This document shows, piece after piece, positions 1 to 6,397 of a stretch of DNA of 6,397 bases. Below the pieces are notes generated by a model that made no database searches, was not told where the DNA came from, and saw only the letters and a program-made list of their open reading frames with translations. Origin of the DNA: an uncultured Collinsella sp. (GTDB lineage: Bacteria; Actinomycetota; Coriobacteriia; Coriobacteriales; Coriobacteriaceae); NCBI GenBank assembly GCA_902489665.1, contig CABUAT010000054.1, positions 1 through 6,397 on the forward strand. Reading direction: 5' to 3'. The position numbers and the translations under genes are program-made. Numbering within the stretch: position 1 is the stretch's first letter; every line of letters starts with the position of its first letter.

Positions 1-76
1 AAAGAAGCTGCGCCGCGGGGGAGGCGGCCCCAATGGCTTTCTCATATCGTCTTTTAAGTCCCTTACAAGCAAATAC

Positions 77-103
77 GGCGGAGGAGGAGGGATTCGAACC
101 CGC
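77..103 (-). pseudogene. tRNA-Ser-like 3' end (T arm and acceptor)
   Basis: On the minus strand this holds a T loop TTCGAAT (98 to 92) flanked by GCGGG and CCCTC, then CTCCTCC, a discriminator G at 79 and CCG in place of CCA. The T stem has one C-T mismatch. The arrangement is the usual one at the 3' end of bacterial serine tRNAs. Without a D arm or anticodon arm it is not a working tRNA. It could be a degenerate gene, or the 3' tRNA fragment that integrative elements leave at an attachment site; no integrase is in the window to favour the latter. Confidence 0.4.
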
Positions 104-122
104 CAGGGCGCAAAGCGTAAAG

Positions 123-145
123 AAAACGCGCCAGTGGCGCGTTTT
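123..145. terminator. Perfect 10-bp hairpin with A/T flanks, possible bidirectional terminator
   Basis: AAAACGCGCC pairs exactly with GGCGCGTTTT around a three-base loop AGT, and a fifth T follows on the plus strand. The GC core with A tract and T tract gives an intrinsic-terminator shape in both directions. It is one of three palindromes inside the tRNA-like element, so it may instead be part of a repeat unit. Confidence 0.4.
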
Positions 146-368
146 TAGCGCAGCGCGGTCGGCGTAAGCCGACCGGATAAATTTTGAGCAAAGCTCAAAA
201 TTTGGACATCCCTCCTATTCGGCCACGCCCCCATCGCGTTCAGCATCAACCCGGATCCCCAAACATGGAACCTATGACCGTACCCAGTCCCGACCGTTTG
301 CCGAGCAATAGGGTCGCAATCGGCGCCGAACATGTACTATGTACGGGCATTGTCTAAACCCGTAACTC

Positions 369-374
369 AAAGGA
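369..374 (+). promoter_or_regulatory. Shine-Dalgarno sequence deciding the TTG start
   Basis: AAAGGA lies seven bases before the TTG at 382. The in-frame ATG at 400 has no comparable site, only a GC-rich stretch. This favours TTG as the start of the channel gene. Confidence 0.6.
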
Positions 375-381
375 CCCCATC

Positions 382-1071
382 TTGCCCGTTGCCGCCGCTA
401 TGATCGTTACCGCACACGCCTCGGATGCCATGGTTGCCATCCCGTTTTGGCTCGAGATGTTCGCCGTCGTCGCGGCATCGATCTCGGGCGTGTTGGTCGC
501 ACGCGAGCACAAACTCGACCTGGTGGGCGCCGTCGCGCTCGCCGTGGTCTGTGGACTGGGCGGCGGTCTTTTGCGCGATATGACGCTGCAGGTGGGCAAC
601 GTCTACATCCTCAACCAACCGATGGCGCTCCCGCTCTCCATCGCCACCGCGGCCATCATCTACATCTTCCCGGCAATCGTCGACAAGCCCGAAAAGCTCA
701 TTCCCCTGCTCGATATCATCTCGGTGGGTATTTATGCGGCAACCGGCGCAGACAAGGCGCTGGTCTACGGCTTTGCGCCGGCGGTGTGCATCATGATGGG
801 CTTTTTTACCGCGGTGGGCGGCGGCATGCTGCGAGATGGTTTTATGGGTGTGGTGCCGGGTATCTTCCAACGCACCAACTTCTATGCCATCGCGGCCATC
901 GCCGGATCGGCAAGCTATGTTTGCCTTGTCATGAGCGGCTTGGTCAGCAATGTCGTCGCACTGGTCGTTTGCGTCGTGGTGACCATGGGACTACGCTGGC
1001 TGTCGCTGCGCTTTGATATCAAAAGCCCCACCGAGGATGACATCGCACGCTTTTTGCATCGCAAAAAGTAG
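382..1071 (+). CDS. TRIC/UPF0126-family membrane cation channel protein
   Basis: A 229-residue, strongly hydrophobic protein with about seven membrane segments. It carries the duplicated hallmark of the UPF0126 (TRIC) family: GGGLLRD at residues 60-66 followed by NVYILNQP, and GGGMLRD at 146-152 followed by a GVVPGIF stretch. The linking segment DIISVGIYAATGADKAL (111-127) is also typical. Prokaryotic TRIC proteins form homotrimeric potassium-permeable channels in the inner membrane, so monovalent cation transport is the likely role; the physiological ligand or trigger cannot be read from sequence. Length is normal for the family (about 200-230). Translation most likely starts at TTG 382; ATG at 400 would cost six residues. 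It stands alone: the next gene begins 106 bases later and has its own ribosome site. Confidence 0.9.
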   Translation: MPVAAAMIVTAHASDAMVAIPFWLEMFAVVAASISGVLVAREHKLDLVGAVALAVVCGLGGGLLRDMTLQVGNVYILNQPMALPLSIATAAIIYIFPAIVDKPEKLIPLLDIISVGIYAATGADKALVYGFAPAVCIMMGFFTAVGGGMLRDGFMGVVPGIFQRTNFYAIAAIAGSASYVCLVMSGLVSNVVALVVCVVVTMGLRWLSLRFDIKSPTEDDIARFLHRKK

Positions 1072-1140
1072 GTAGCGCGGGCTCATCCTTCGAAATGCAA
1101 CCGAGAGGTTCTTTTAGAGCGCCCACGCGTTGGGTACCCT

Positions 1141-1165
1141 GTTAGGTATATGCCGAGTATCTAAC
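1141..1165 (+). promoter_or_regulatory. Imperfect dyad in the leader of the bactofilin-like gene
   Basis: GTTAGGTAT (1141-1149) can fold with GTATCTAAC (1157-1165) as a nine-pair stem in RNA, two of the pairs being G-U, around a seven-base loop. It ends directly against the Shine-Dalgarno sequence at 1166. It could be a repressor operator or an RNA hairpin that modulates translation. A separate 8-base palindrome, GGGTACCC, lies just before it at 1132-1139. No regulator is encoded nearby. Confidence 0.3.
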
Positions 1166-1171
1166 GAAGGA
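1166..1171 (+). promoter_or_regulatory. Shine-Dalgarno sequence deciding the ATG at 1178
   Basis: GAAGGA lies six bases before ATG 1178. The frame is open back to a TTG at 1130, but that start lacks a ribosome site and would put 16 extra residues before the signal peptide. The ATG is therefore preferred. Confidence 0.7.
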
Positions 1172-1177
1172 TTCACT

Positions 1178-2323
1178 ATGCCCTGCAATCAACTCCCGTT
1201 GACCCAGCGCCGTAAAGCATGGGGCCGCATCACCATCCTATTCGCGCTCATCGCGCTGGCGATCACCGTGCTTCCCACGGCGTCGTTCGCCGGCACGGAC
1301 ACCGCAGGAAACGTACTTGCGACCGACAATGACGCCAATCCGTCCGGTGTCGAAGGTGACCTGTACTGGGCAGGTCAGGCCCTCAACTTGGATGATGTGT
1401 CCATCGGCCGCGATATCATCGCCGCGGGCGATACCCTCTCGATCCGTGACTGCACAGTGGGCGGCGCCGTCCGTCTGGCGGCACGCACCATCGACATTGC
1501 CAAGACCACGGTTGATGGCAGCGCGACCGTCGCTGGCCAGCATGTCGTGCTCAATTCCGACAGCACCGCCAACTGTTTCTACGCGATAGGCGAGACGGTT
1601 GCCCTGCGAGGCTCCACCAAGTCGGCAGCGCTTGCGGGCGACACGGTGACCATCGATGGCACCGTCAAGGGCGATGTCGAGGTTTGGGCCGACAAGCTCA
1701 TCCTGGGCAAGAACGCCCACATCACCGGCACCGTGAACGCGCACGTCTCCGAGGACCCCGAGCGCGCCGCGGGAGCCGAGGTCGGTGCGCTCAAGATCGA
1801 CCGCACCGAGAACGAGGATACTTCCACCGTTAACGATGTCATCGGCGGTATCGTCGCCGCGGCACTCTCGACCTGCTTTGTCGCTCTGCTGCTCGAGCTC
1901 ATCTTTCCGCGCGCGACCGCCAGCGCCGCCGGCATGCTCCACCAGCGCTCCATGCCCCTGTGGGTGAGCGGTCTTCTGGGCACGATTGCTATCGTCCCCG
2001 CCGTCCTACTGCTGATTATCTCTATCGCTGGTCTGTCGCTTGCCGGAACCCTCTTGTGCGGCGTTATCGGCATCGCGTTGATGTCGAGTGCCTTTGCGGG
2101 GTGCGCGATCGCCCGCATGGTTGGACACAACCAAAACCGCTACGCCATGGCAGCCGTGGGCGGCGTAATCGCAGGCGCCCTCACGGGGCTTCCCCTCGTA
2201 GGTGACTTCATCAGCGGCGTGGCCTTTGTCTTTATGCTCGGTTACATCATCCAAATCATCTGGCGCAACGCCCGCGTCAAGCCGCAGCAGCCGGCTAACA
2301 CGCCAGGACTCCCCACCGCTTAG
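1178..2323 (+). CDS. Bactofilin-like beta-repeat protein with C-terminal membrane domain
   Basis: A 381-residue envelope protein. Residues 1-38 look like a signal peptide: RRK at 11-13, a hydrophobic core at 18-32, and a likely cut after ASFA (38). Residues about 60-190 form repeated short beta strands rich in G, D, V, T and I (for example VSIGRDIIAAGDTLSI and VTIDGTVKGDVEV), as in polymer-forming bactofilin-type domains that fold as a beta helix. A charged linker (about 192-216) leads to about five membrane segments near 221-243, 261-283, 285-311, 323-342 and 345-362. This order, exported beta helix then membrane domain, is known in proteins annotated as polymer-forming cytoskeletal or DUF8173-type. 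A role as an anchored scaffold outside the membrane is inferred; no catalytic motif is visible. It is followed by a palindrome and a terminator, so it seems monocistronic. Confidence 0.75.
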   Translation: MPCNQLPLTQRRKAWGRITILFALIALAITVLPTASFAGTDTAGNVLATDNDANPSGVEGDLYWAGQALNLDDVSIGRDIIAAGDTLSIRDCTVGGAVRLAARTIDIAKTTVDGSATVAGQHVVLNSDSTANCFYAIGETVALRGSTKSAALAGDTVTIDGTVKGDVEVWADKLILGKNAHITGTVNAHVSEDPERAAGAEVGALKIDRTENEDTSTVNDVIGGIVAAALSTCFVALLLELIFPRATASAAGMLHQRSMPLWVSGLLGTIAIVPAVLLLIISIAGLSLAGTLLCGVIGIALMSSAFAGCAIARMVGHNQNRYAMAAVGGVIAGALTGLPLVGDFISGVAFVFMLGYIIQIIWRNARVKPQQPANTPGLPTA

Positions 2324-2329
2324 CCGCCA

Positions 2330-2364
2330 ACCACCACAAAGGGACCAGGCACCTTTGTGGTGGT
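2330..2364. repeat. Perfect 13-bp palindrome, REP-like
   Basis: ACCACCACAAAGG pairs exactly with CCTTTGTGGTGGT around a nine-base loop. It starts seven bases after the stop codon of the bactofilin-like gene. No T tract follows on either strand, so it is not a classic intrinsic terminator. An isolated, intergenic, very stable stem suits a REP-type repeat that also protects the 3' end of the mRNA; that reading is inference. Confidence 0.5.
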
Positions 2365-2389
2365 GCAGACCAGCTCAGTCCCTATGCAC

Positions 2390-2424
2390 AAAAAGGGCGC
2401 CGACCATCGCGGTCGACGCCCTTT
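2390..2424 (-). terminator. Intrinsic terminator of typA
   Basis: The outer stem AAAGGGCG (2392-2399) pairs with CGCCCTTT (2417-2424). An inner five-pair stem (2401-2405/2411-2415) is separated from it by one mismatch and closes on a five-base loop. On the minus strand a run of five T follows (complement of 2390-2394). It lies 27 bases beyond the typA stop. The plus strand also has a short T-rich tail, so it may stop transcription from both converging sides. Confidence 0.75.
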
Positions 2425-2451
2425 CTTGTTAGACGCTATAAAGCCCAGCGC

Positions 2452-4290
<1,839 letters not shown>

Positions 4291-4407
4291 GTAGTTCCCC
4301 TATCTTCTATCTATATACAACCGGCACGCGTATGCGACCCACCCAGCAATGCAACGCTCGGCGGGAATATTGAGCCTTTTACCGAAAACTCGTTTATTTT
4401 AGCGATT

Positions 4408-4857
4408 TTAGATGAGAGGGGTTTCCTCACCTGCAGGTTCAGGGTCGCTCCACATAAAACCATCGCCGGCGCCCATGCCCTCATACAGCACATATGCCGA
4501 AAAACCGCTCTCGAGCGTGGTTTCGAAGAAGCTCACGAGCAGAGCATCGTGATAGCCGCCGTCAACCTCGACGCAGCCGGTGTAGCCGATGGCATATCGG
4601 GCGATACGGCCCAGGCCATCGTCCTTAAGACCCATCTTGTGTTCGGAGATAAAGTTGGTGGCCGCCTCGAGGCACGCCTCTTCGCCGTCCTCGTCGAGCG
4701 CCGCCAGATATCGGTTGGAAGCAGCGTCCTCAATCGCCACAACTACGCCCGGATTCTCGCCGGCGGCAAGGTCGTCCAAGAACGCACCAATCAGGTCACA
4801 CACCATGGCGTCGAGCTCGGCGGAGACGTTACCGGCGTCCTGCATATCCTGTGCCAT
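4408..4857 (-). CDS. Acidic hypothetical protein
   Basis: A 149-residue soluble protein I do not recognise. It is clearly acidic, with DED or EE clusters, and has no signal peptide, membrane segment or metal-binding motif that I can see. It looks like alternating helix and strand: a helical N-terminus (to about 33), a strand-like GVVVAIED (37-44), a central helix with EACLEAATNFISEH, and a strand-like YHDALLVSFFETTL. The C-terminal tail is rich in G, P and E. The ATG at 4857 is supported by GGAAGG about seven bases upstream on the minus strand. It follows the two-TM gene by 30 bases and is probably co-transcribed with it and the BFN gene. Its codon use is like its neighbours, so recent transfer is not suggested. 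Confidence 0.75.
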   Translation of the reverse strand: MAQDMQDAGNVSAELDAMVCDLIGAFLDDLAAGENPGVVVAIEDAASNRYLAALDEDGEEACLEAATNFISEHKMGLKDDGLGRIARYAIGYTGCVEVDGGYHDALLVSFFETTLESGFSAYVLYEGMGAGDGFMWSDPEPAGEETPLI

Positions 4858-4887
4858 CTTTAGACCTTCCCATCGAGTCCGGCGTCG

Positions 4888-5277
4888 TTACAGTTCCTGT
4901 GCCTCGGCGGCGATCTTGGCGGCAGCGTCGCGGGCGCGCATCATATCCATCGCGCGCTTGTCGAGCACCTTGATCTGACTGGTCAGCATTACCGCGTCGA
5001 CCACACCCCAGATCACCAGGCCCGTAGAGATCGAAAACCCAAGCGCACCAACTGTACCACGAAGGCGCGAACAGATTGCCGCGACAAGGGCGGAGATGAC
5101 AACCATCTTGATAAACGAGCCGCGGCGTTCGCGAAGCGTGCGGGCCTGCGTCACATAGGCAATGCGCGCCGCCTCAGAAGCCTCAGAGCGCATCTGGGCC
5201 TCGCGCGCAATAGCCGCTGCCTCGGCCGACATGCCGCCGGCCATCAGCGAACGCTCCACAACCTGAACGCCCCGCAT
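4888..5277 (-). CDS. Small two-TM membrane protein, unknown function
   Basis: A 129-residue protein with an alanine-rich, charged helical N-terminus (about 17-52, possibly coiled coil), two hydrophobic segments near 55-70 and 77-98, and a second alanine/charge-rich helix at the C-terminus (about 101-129). The pattern predicts a hairpin in the membrane with both helical arms on the same side, probably cytoplasmic given KMVV, SRLRG and the basic residues near them. I recognise no family. The ATG at 5277 directly follows the stop of the upstream gene (TAA then ATG), which suggests translational coupling. An alternative ATG at 5244 (residue 12) has GGAG nine bases before it (5254-5257) and could be the real start, giving 118 residues. 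Confidence 0.65.
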   Translation of the reverse strand: MRGVQVVERSLMAGGMSAEAAAIAREAQMRSEASEAARIAYVTQARTLRERRGSFIKMVVISALVAAICSRLRGTVGALGFSISTGLVIWGVVDAVMLTSQIKVLDKRAMDMMRARDAAAKIAAEAQEL

Positions 5278-5778
5278 TTAGAAATCATCGGGGGAGAGCG
5301 TATGGACGAACTCGTCGAACTTCTCGAACTCCTGCTCGTCGTCGACTTCCTCGGCGCGGGTAGAAACAGTGCCCAGGCGATTCATGATGTCATCCTCCAC
5401 AAACATGGGAGCATTGCTGCGCACGGCAAGGGCAATGGCATCGCTGGGGCGGGCGTCGATCTTGCGCTCCTCGCCATCGGCCAGTACGACGATTGTCGCG
5501 TAGAACACCGGCGGCTCGGCGCGAACGATCTCGATGCGCTCGAGTTTGGCGCCCAGGGCGCCAACAGTATCGAGCAACAGGTCATGGGTAATCGGGCGCT
5601 CGGCGCGGCCGCTATCGATGCCACGGCTAATGGCAGCAGCTTCAAACGAACCAGTCTGAATGGAAAGGGAACGCAGCGGCGCGGGCGAGTCCGATTTGCT
5701 GCTGCGCTCACGAAGCACAATAAGCGATGGCACGGGACCGGCGGCCATGACGATGGTCTCTATGTCGACACGAACCAT
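5278..5778 (-). CDS. Bifunctional nuclease (BFN/DUF151) family protein
   Basis: A 166-residue protein with a DUF151/BFN domain. The signature DARPSDAIALAVR lies at residues 108-120, after the strand-rich IVVLADGEERKI; RPITHDL (61-67), followed by DTVGALGAKLERIEI, is also typical. The acidic tail (about 140-166, with EEVDDEQEFEKF) is like the acidic C-terminal extensions in bacterial members. Plant BFN proteins were reported to have RNase and DNase activity; for bacterial members the activity is less certain, and no catalytic residues can be assigned here. The start is ATG 5778, backed by a strong CGGAGG. A longer frame to 5808 has no such site. It is the first gene of a likely three-gene unit with the two-TM protein and the acidic hypothetical. 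Confidence 0.9.
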   Translation of the reverse strand: MVRVDIETIVMAAGPVPSLIVLRERSSKSDSPAPLRSLSIQTGSFEAAAISRGIDSGRAERPITHDLLLDTVGALGAKLERIEIVRAEPPVFYATIVVLADGEERKIDARPSDAIALAVRSNAPMFVEDDIMNRLGTVSTRAEEVDDEQEFEKFDEFVHTLSPDDF

Positions 5779-5782
5779 GGAA

Positions 5783-5790
5783 CACCTCCG
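5783..5790 (-). promoter_or_regulatory. Strong Shine-Dalgarno of the BFN gene
   Basis: CGGAGGTG on the minus strand, with GGAGG six bases before ATG 5778. It rules out the ten-residue longer reading from 5808. Confidence 0.8.
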
Positions 5791-5834
5791 GTACGTAGCG
5801 GTTAACACGCGGCAGCCCGCCGCATTGAATAGCT

Positions 5835-5864
5835 ATACTACCCAATCTTTCGCACAGCACACAA
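5835..5864 (-). promoter_or_regulatory. Candidate promoter of the BFN gene unit
   Basis: On the minus strand, TTGTGT (5864-5859) and TAGTAT (5840-5835) are 18 bases apart, matching the consensus at 3 and 4 of 6 positions. They sit about 57 bases before the start codon and downstream of the tRNA terminator. That is the right place, but the match is only fair. Confidence 0.4.
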
Positions 5865-5892
5865 AACCAAAATGAGATTTATCGCAGACAAG

Positions 5893-5925
5893 AAAAAAGC
5901 CCCGAGGCAACGCCCCAGGGCTCTT
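5893..5925 (-). terminator. Intrinsic terminator of the tRNA array
   Basis: On the minus strand AGAGCCCT pairs with GGGGCTTT (one or two G-T pairs) around an inner GGC/GCC pairing, and a run of six T follows (complement of 5893-5898). It closes the Ile-Ala-Ile array and insulates it from the BFN gene on the same strand. Confidence 0.75.
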
Positions 5926-5936
5926 CACAGTTTTGA

Positions 5937-6013
5937 TGGTGGACCTGACAAGATTCGAACTTGTGACCTCCCGGTTATCAGCCGGACGCTCTAACCAACT
6001 GAGCTACAGGTCC
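5937..6013 (-). tRNA. tRNA-Ile (GAT), copy 1
   Basis: A complete cloverleaf. Acceptor GGACCTG pairs with CAGGTCC; D stem GCTC/GAGC; anticodon arm CCGGCTGATAACCGG with loop CTGATAA, so anticodon GAT; T loop TTCGAAT; CCA encoded at 5939-5937. It is the last gene of the array, four bases after tRNA-Ala, and is identical to the copy at 6161-6237. Confidence 0.97.
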
Positions 6014-6017
6014 ATCA

Positions 6018-6093
6018 TGGTGGAGGTTAGGGGGATCGAACCCCTGACCTCAGGCTTGCAAAGCCCGCGCTCTCCCAGCTGAGCTAAACCCCC
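6018..6093 (-). tRNA. tRNA-Ala (TGC)
   Basis: A complete cloverleaf. Acceptor GGGGGTT pairs with AACCTCC (one G-T); D stem GCTC/GAGC; anticodon stem CGGGC/GCCTG with loop TTTGCAA, so anticodon TGC; T arm AGGGG/CCCCT with loop TTCGATC; CCA encoded at 6020-6018. It precedes tRNA-Ile copy 1 with a four-base gap, so the two must come from one precursor. Confidence 0.97.
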
Positions 6094-6104
6094 ACGGAGA
6101 CAGT

Positions 6105-6149
6105 AATAAACACCCCAGCGGCGACTCGGCTCTCGCTGGGGTGTTTATT
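6105..6149 (-). terminator. Perfect 16-bp hairpin between tRNA-Ile copy 2 and tRNA-Ala
   Basis: AATAAACACCCCAGCG pairs exactly with CGCTGGGGTGTTTATT around a 13-base loop. The GC-rich core with T-rich 3' side (GTGTTTATT) looks like an intrinsic terminator in either direction, although the T tract is broken. It follows tRNA-Ile copy 2 by 11 bases. It may end that transcript, partly attenuate it, or guide RNase processing. No clear promoter is seen between it and tRNA-Ala. Confidence 0.6.
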
Positions 6150-6160
6150 GCGAAAGAAAG

Positions 6161-6237
6161 TGGTGGACCTGACAAGATTCGAACTTGTGACCTCCCGGTT
6201 ATCAGCCGGACGCTCTAACCAACTGAGCTACAGGTCC
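6161..6237 (-). tRNA. tRNA-Ile (GAT), copy 2
   Basis: Same structure and sequence as the copy at 5937-6013: acceptor GGACCTG/CAGGTCC, loop CTGATAA with anticodon GAT, T loop TTCGAAT, CCA encoded at 6163-6161. It is the first gene of the array and lies just downstream of the promoter at 6252-6281. Identity covers 80 bases (6161-6240 against 5937-6016) and stops at the tRNA edges plus three bases. Confidence 0.97.
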
Positions 6238-6251
6238 ATCGCGCAAGGGAT

Positions 6252-6281
6252 ATATTAGACGAGTCGTTACGCGCGCGTCAA
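6252..6281 (-). promoter_or_regulatory. Promoter of the tRNA array
   Basis: On the minus strand, TTGACG (6281-6276; 5 of 6 consensus) and TAATAT (6257-6252; 4 of 6) are 18 bases apart. Transcription would start about 10 bases before the tRNA-Ile 5' end. An A/T-rich stretch (TTTTCAAAAAAG, near 6283-6296) lies directly upstream, in the place of an UP element, as is common for stable-RNA promoters. Confidence 0.65.
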
Positions 6282-6367
6282 CAACTTTTTTGAAAATCTT
6301 TGGGAGGGGTGGCCGCTGGGCTGGCGAGTTGGGTTTGGTTTGCTGCTCGGACAGTCCTGCGCAAGAC

Positions 6368-6390
6368 GAAGGCCACATTAAGTGGCCTTC
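6368..6390. terminator. Right-edge hairpin terminator
   Basis: GAAGGCCAC pairs exactly with GTGGCCTTC around a five-base loop. The plus strand continues TTTG, the minus strand GTCTTG. No gene in the window would end here on the plus strand, so it most likely belongs to a minus-strand gene beyond the right edge. The stretch 6282-6367 between it and the tRNA promoter holds no gene. Confidence 0.5.
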
Positions 6391-6397
6391 TTTGCGT

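Larger units (their letters stand above)
77..232 (-). repeat. Composite palindromic element with tRNA-Ser-like ends
   Basis: Read on the minus strand, the 5' end (232 down to 214) has the form of a class II tRNA start: GGGGGCG, then TGGCCGAATAGG. The 3' end (103 down to 77) looks like a tRNA-Ser T arm and acceptor: GGGTTCGAATCCC, then CTCCTCC, G and CCG. The two acceptor strands would pair at 6 of 7 positions (one G-T, one C-T mismatch). Between them there is no 7-base anticodon loop. Instead there are three perfect palindromes: 179-189/193-203 (11 bp, 3-base loop), 156-163/168-175 (8 bp, 4-base loop) and 123-132/136-145 (10 bp, 3-base loop). A second perfect pairing, AGGAGGGAT (85-93) with ATCCCTCCT (208-216), could close the whole structure. 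The length, about 156 bases, is far above the roughly 90 of a serine tRNA. I infer a tRNA-Ser relic invaded by palindromic repeats, or a structured RNA of unknown kind. Confidence 0.5.
1..381. other. Left non-coding stretch
   Basis: No convincing protein gene is seen here. Bases 1-76 hold only a short minus-strand open frame from ATG at 45 to the edge, with no well-placed Shine-Dalgarno sequence, so it is not called. Bases 77-232 hold the palindromic tRNA-like element. Bases 233-381 form the leader of the channel gene at 382. They contain a possible -10 box TACTAT (335-340), but no -35 box at the right distance, so a promoter there is only a guess. Confidence 0.5.

Noticed and set aside
77..232. 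Functional tRNA-Ser or tRNA-Sec gene
   Set aside because: There is no D arm closing stem, no seven-base anticodon loop with U33, and the length is far too great. CCG replaces CCA.
354..599. 81-codon minus-strand frame at the start of the channel gene
   Set aside because: It overlaps the clear TRIC-family gene antisense, and its sequence is low complexity rich in A, T and S.
1130..1177. TTG start 16 codons upstream of the bactofilin-like gene
   Set aside because: No ribosome site, and it would put extra residues before a good signal peptide; ATG 1178 has GAAGGA at six bases.
1238..1942. 234-codon minus-strand frame opposite the bactofilin-like gene
   Set aside because: Antisense shadow rich in D, G and R. 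The plus strand encodes a signal peptide and coherent membrane segments.
5302..5805. 167-codon plus-strand frame opposite the BFN gene
   Set aside because: A shadow of the BFN coding strand; the minus-strand protein carries the family signature and a strong ribosome site.
5779..5808. Ten-codon upstream extension of the BFN gene
   Set aside because: The extension would run through the Shine-Dalgarno that serves ATG 5778 and matches no family sequence.
6302..6333. G-rich run as a possible G-quadruplex
   Set aside because: Four G tracts exist, but with loops of about 1, 8 and 10 bases the structure would be weak. Likely just base composition.

Overview
The window is GC-rich, gene-dense bacterial chromosome. 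The gene content, the GC-biased third positions and the protein styles suggest a gut actinobacterium of the class Coriobacteriia, perhaps Collinsella. That placement is an inference from overall impression, not from a marker gene. Five complete protein genes, three tRNA genes and several strong hairpins can be supported.

Left part (1-381): no protein gene is convincing here. It holds an odd composite structure, best read on the minus strand. Its outer ends look like the 5' and 3' ends of a serine tRNA, but the middle is replaced by three perfect palindromes. Then come two plus-strand membrane-protein genes. The first is a TRIC/UPF0126-type cation channel that starts at TTG. The second is a secreted-then-anchored protein with a bactofilin-like beta repeat domain followed by a polytopic membrane domain.

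Centre (2324-4290): a short convergent intergenic region contains a perfect 13-bp palindrome and an intrinsic terminator. They separate the plus-strand genes from typA (BipA), the ribosome-associated translational GTPase, which is intact on the minus strand.

Right-centre (4408-5778, minus): a compact cluster reads bifunctional nuclease (BFN/DUF151) protein, small two-TM protein, acidic 149-residue hypothetical, and then typA after a 117-base gap. The first two genes abut (stop codon directly followed by ATG) and the next gap is 30 bases, so the first three look like one transcription unit. typA may be read through from it or have its own promoter.

Right end (5890-6397, minus): a stand-alone tRNA array reads Ile(GAT), hairpin, Ala(TGC), Ile(GAT), terminator, with a good promoter upstream. 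The two Ile genes are identical. The Ile/Ala pair usually sits in the 16S-23S rRNA spacer, but no rRNA is visible here. The window ends in a strong hairpin belonging to whatever lies beyond the right edge.

No CRISPR array, transposase, integrase, phage gene or defence gene was seen. The strongest candidate for something undescribed is the palindrome-filled tRNA-like element at 77-232.
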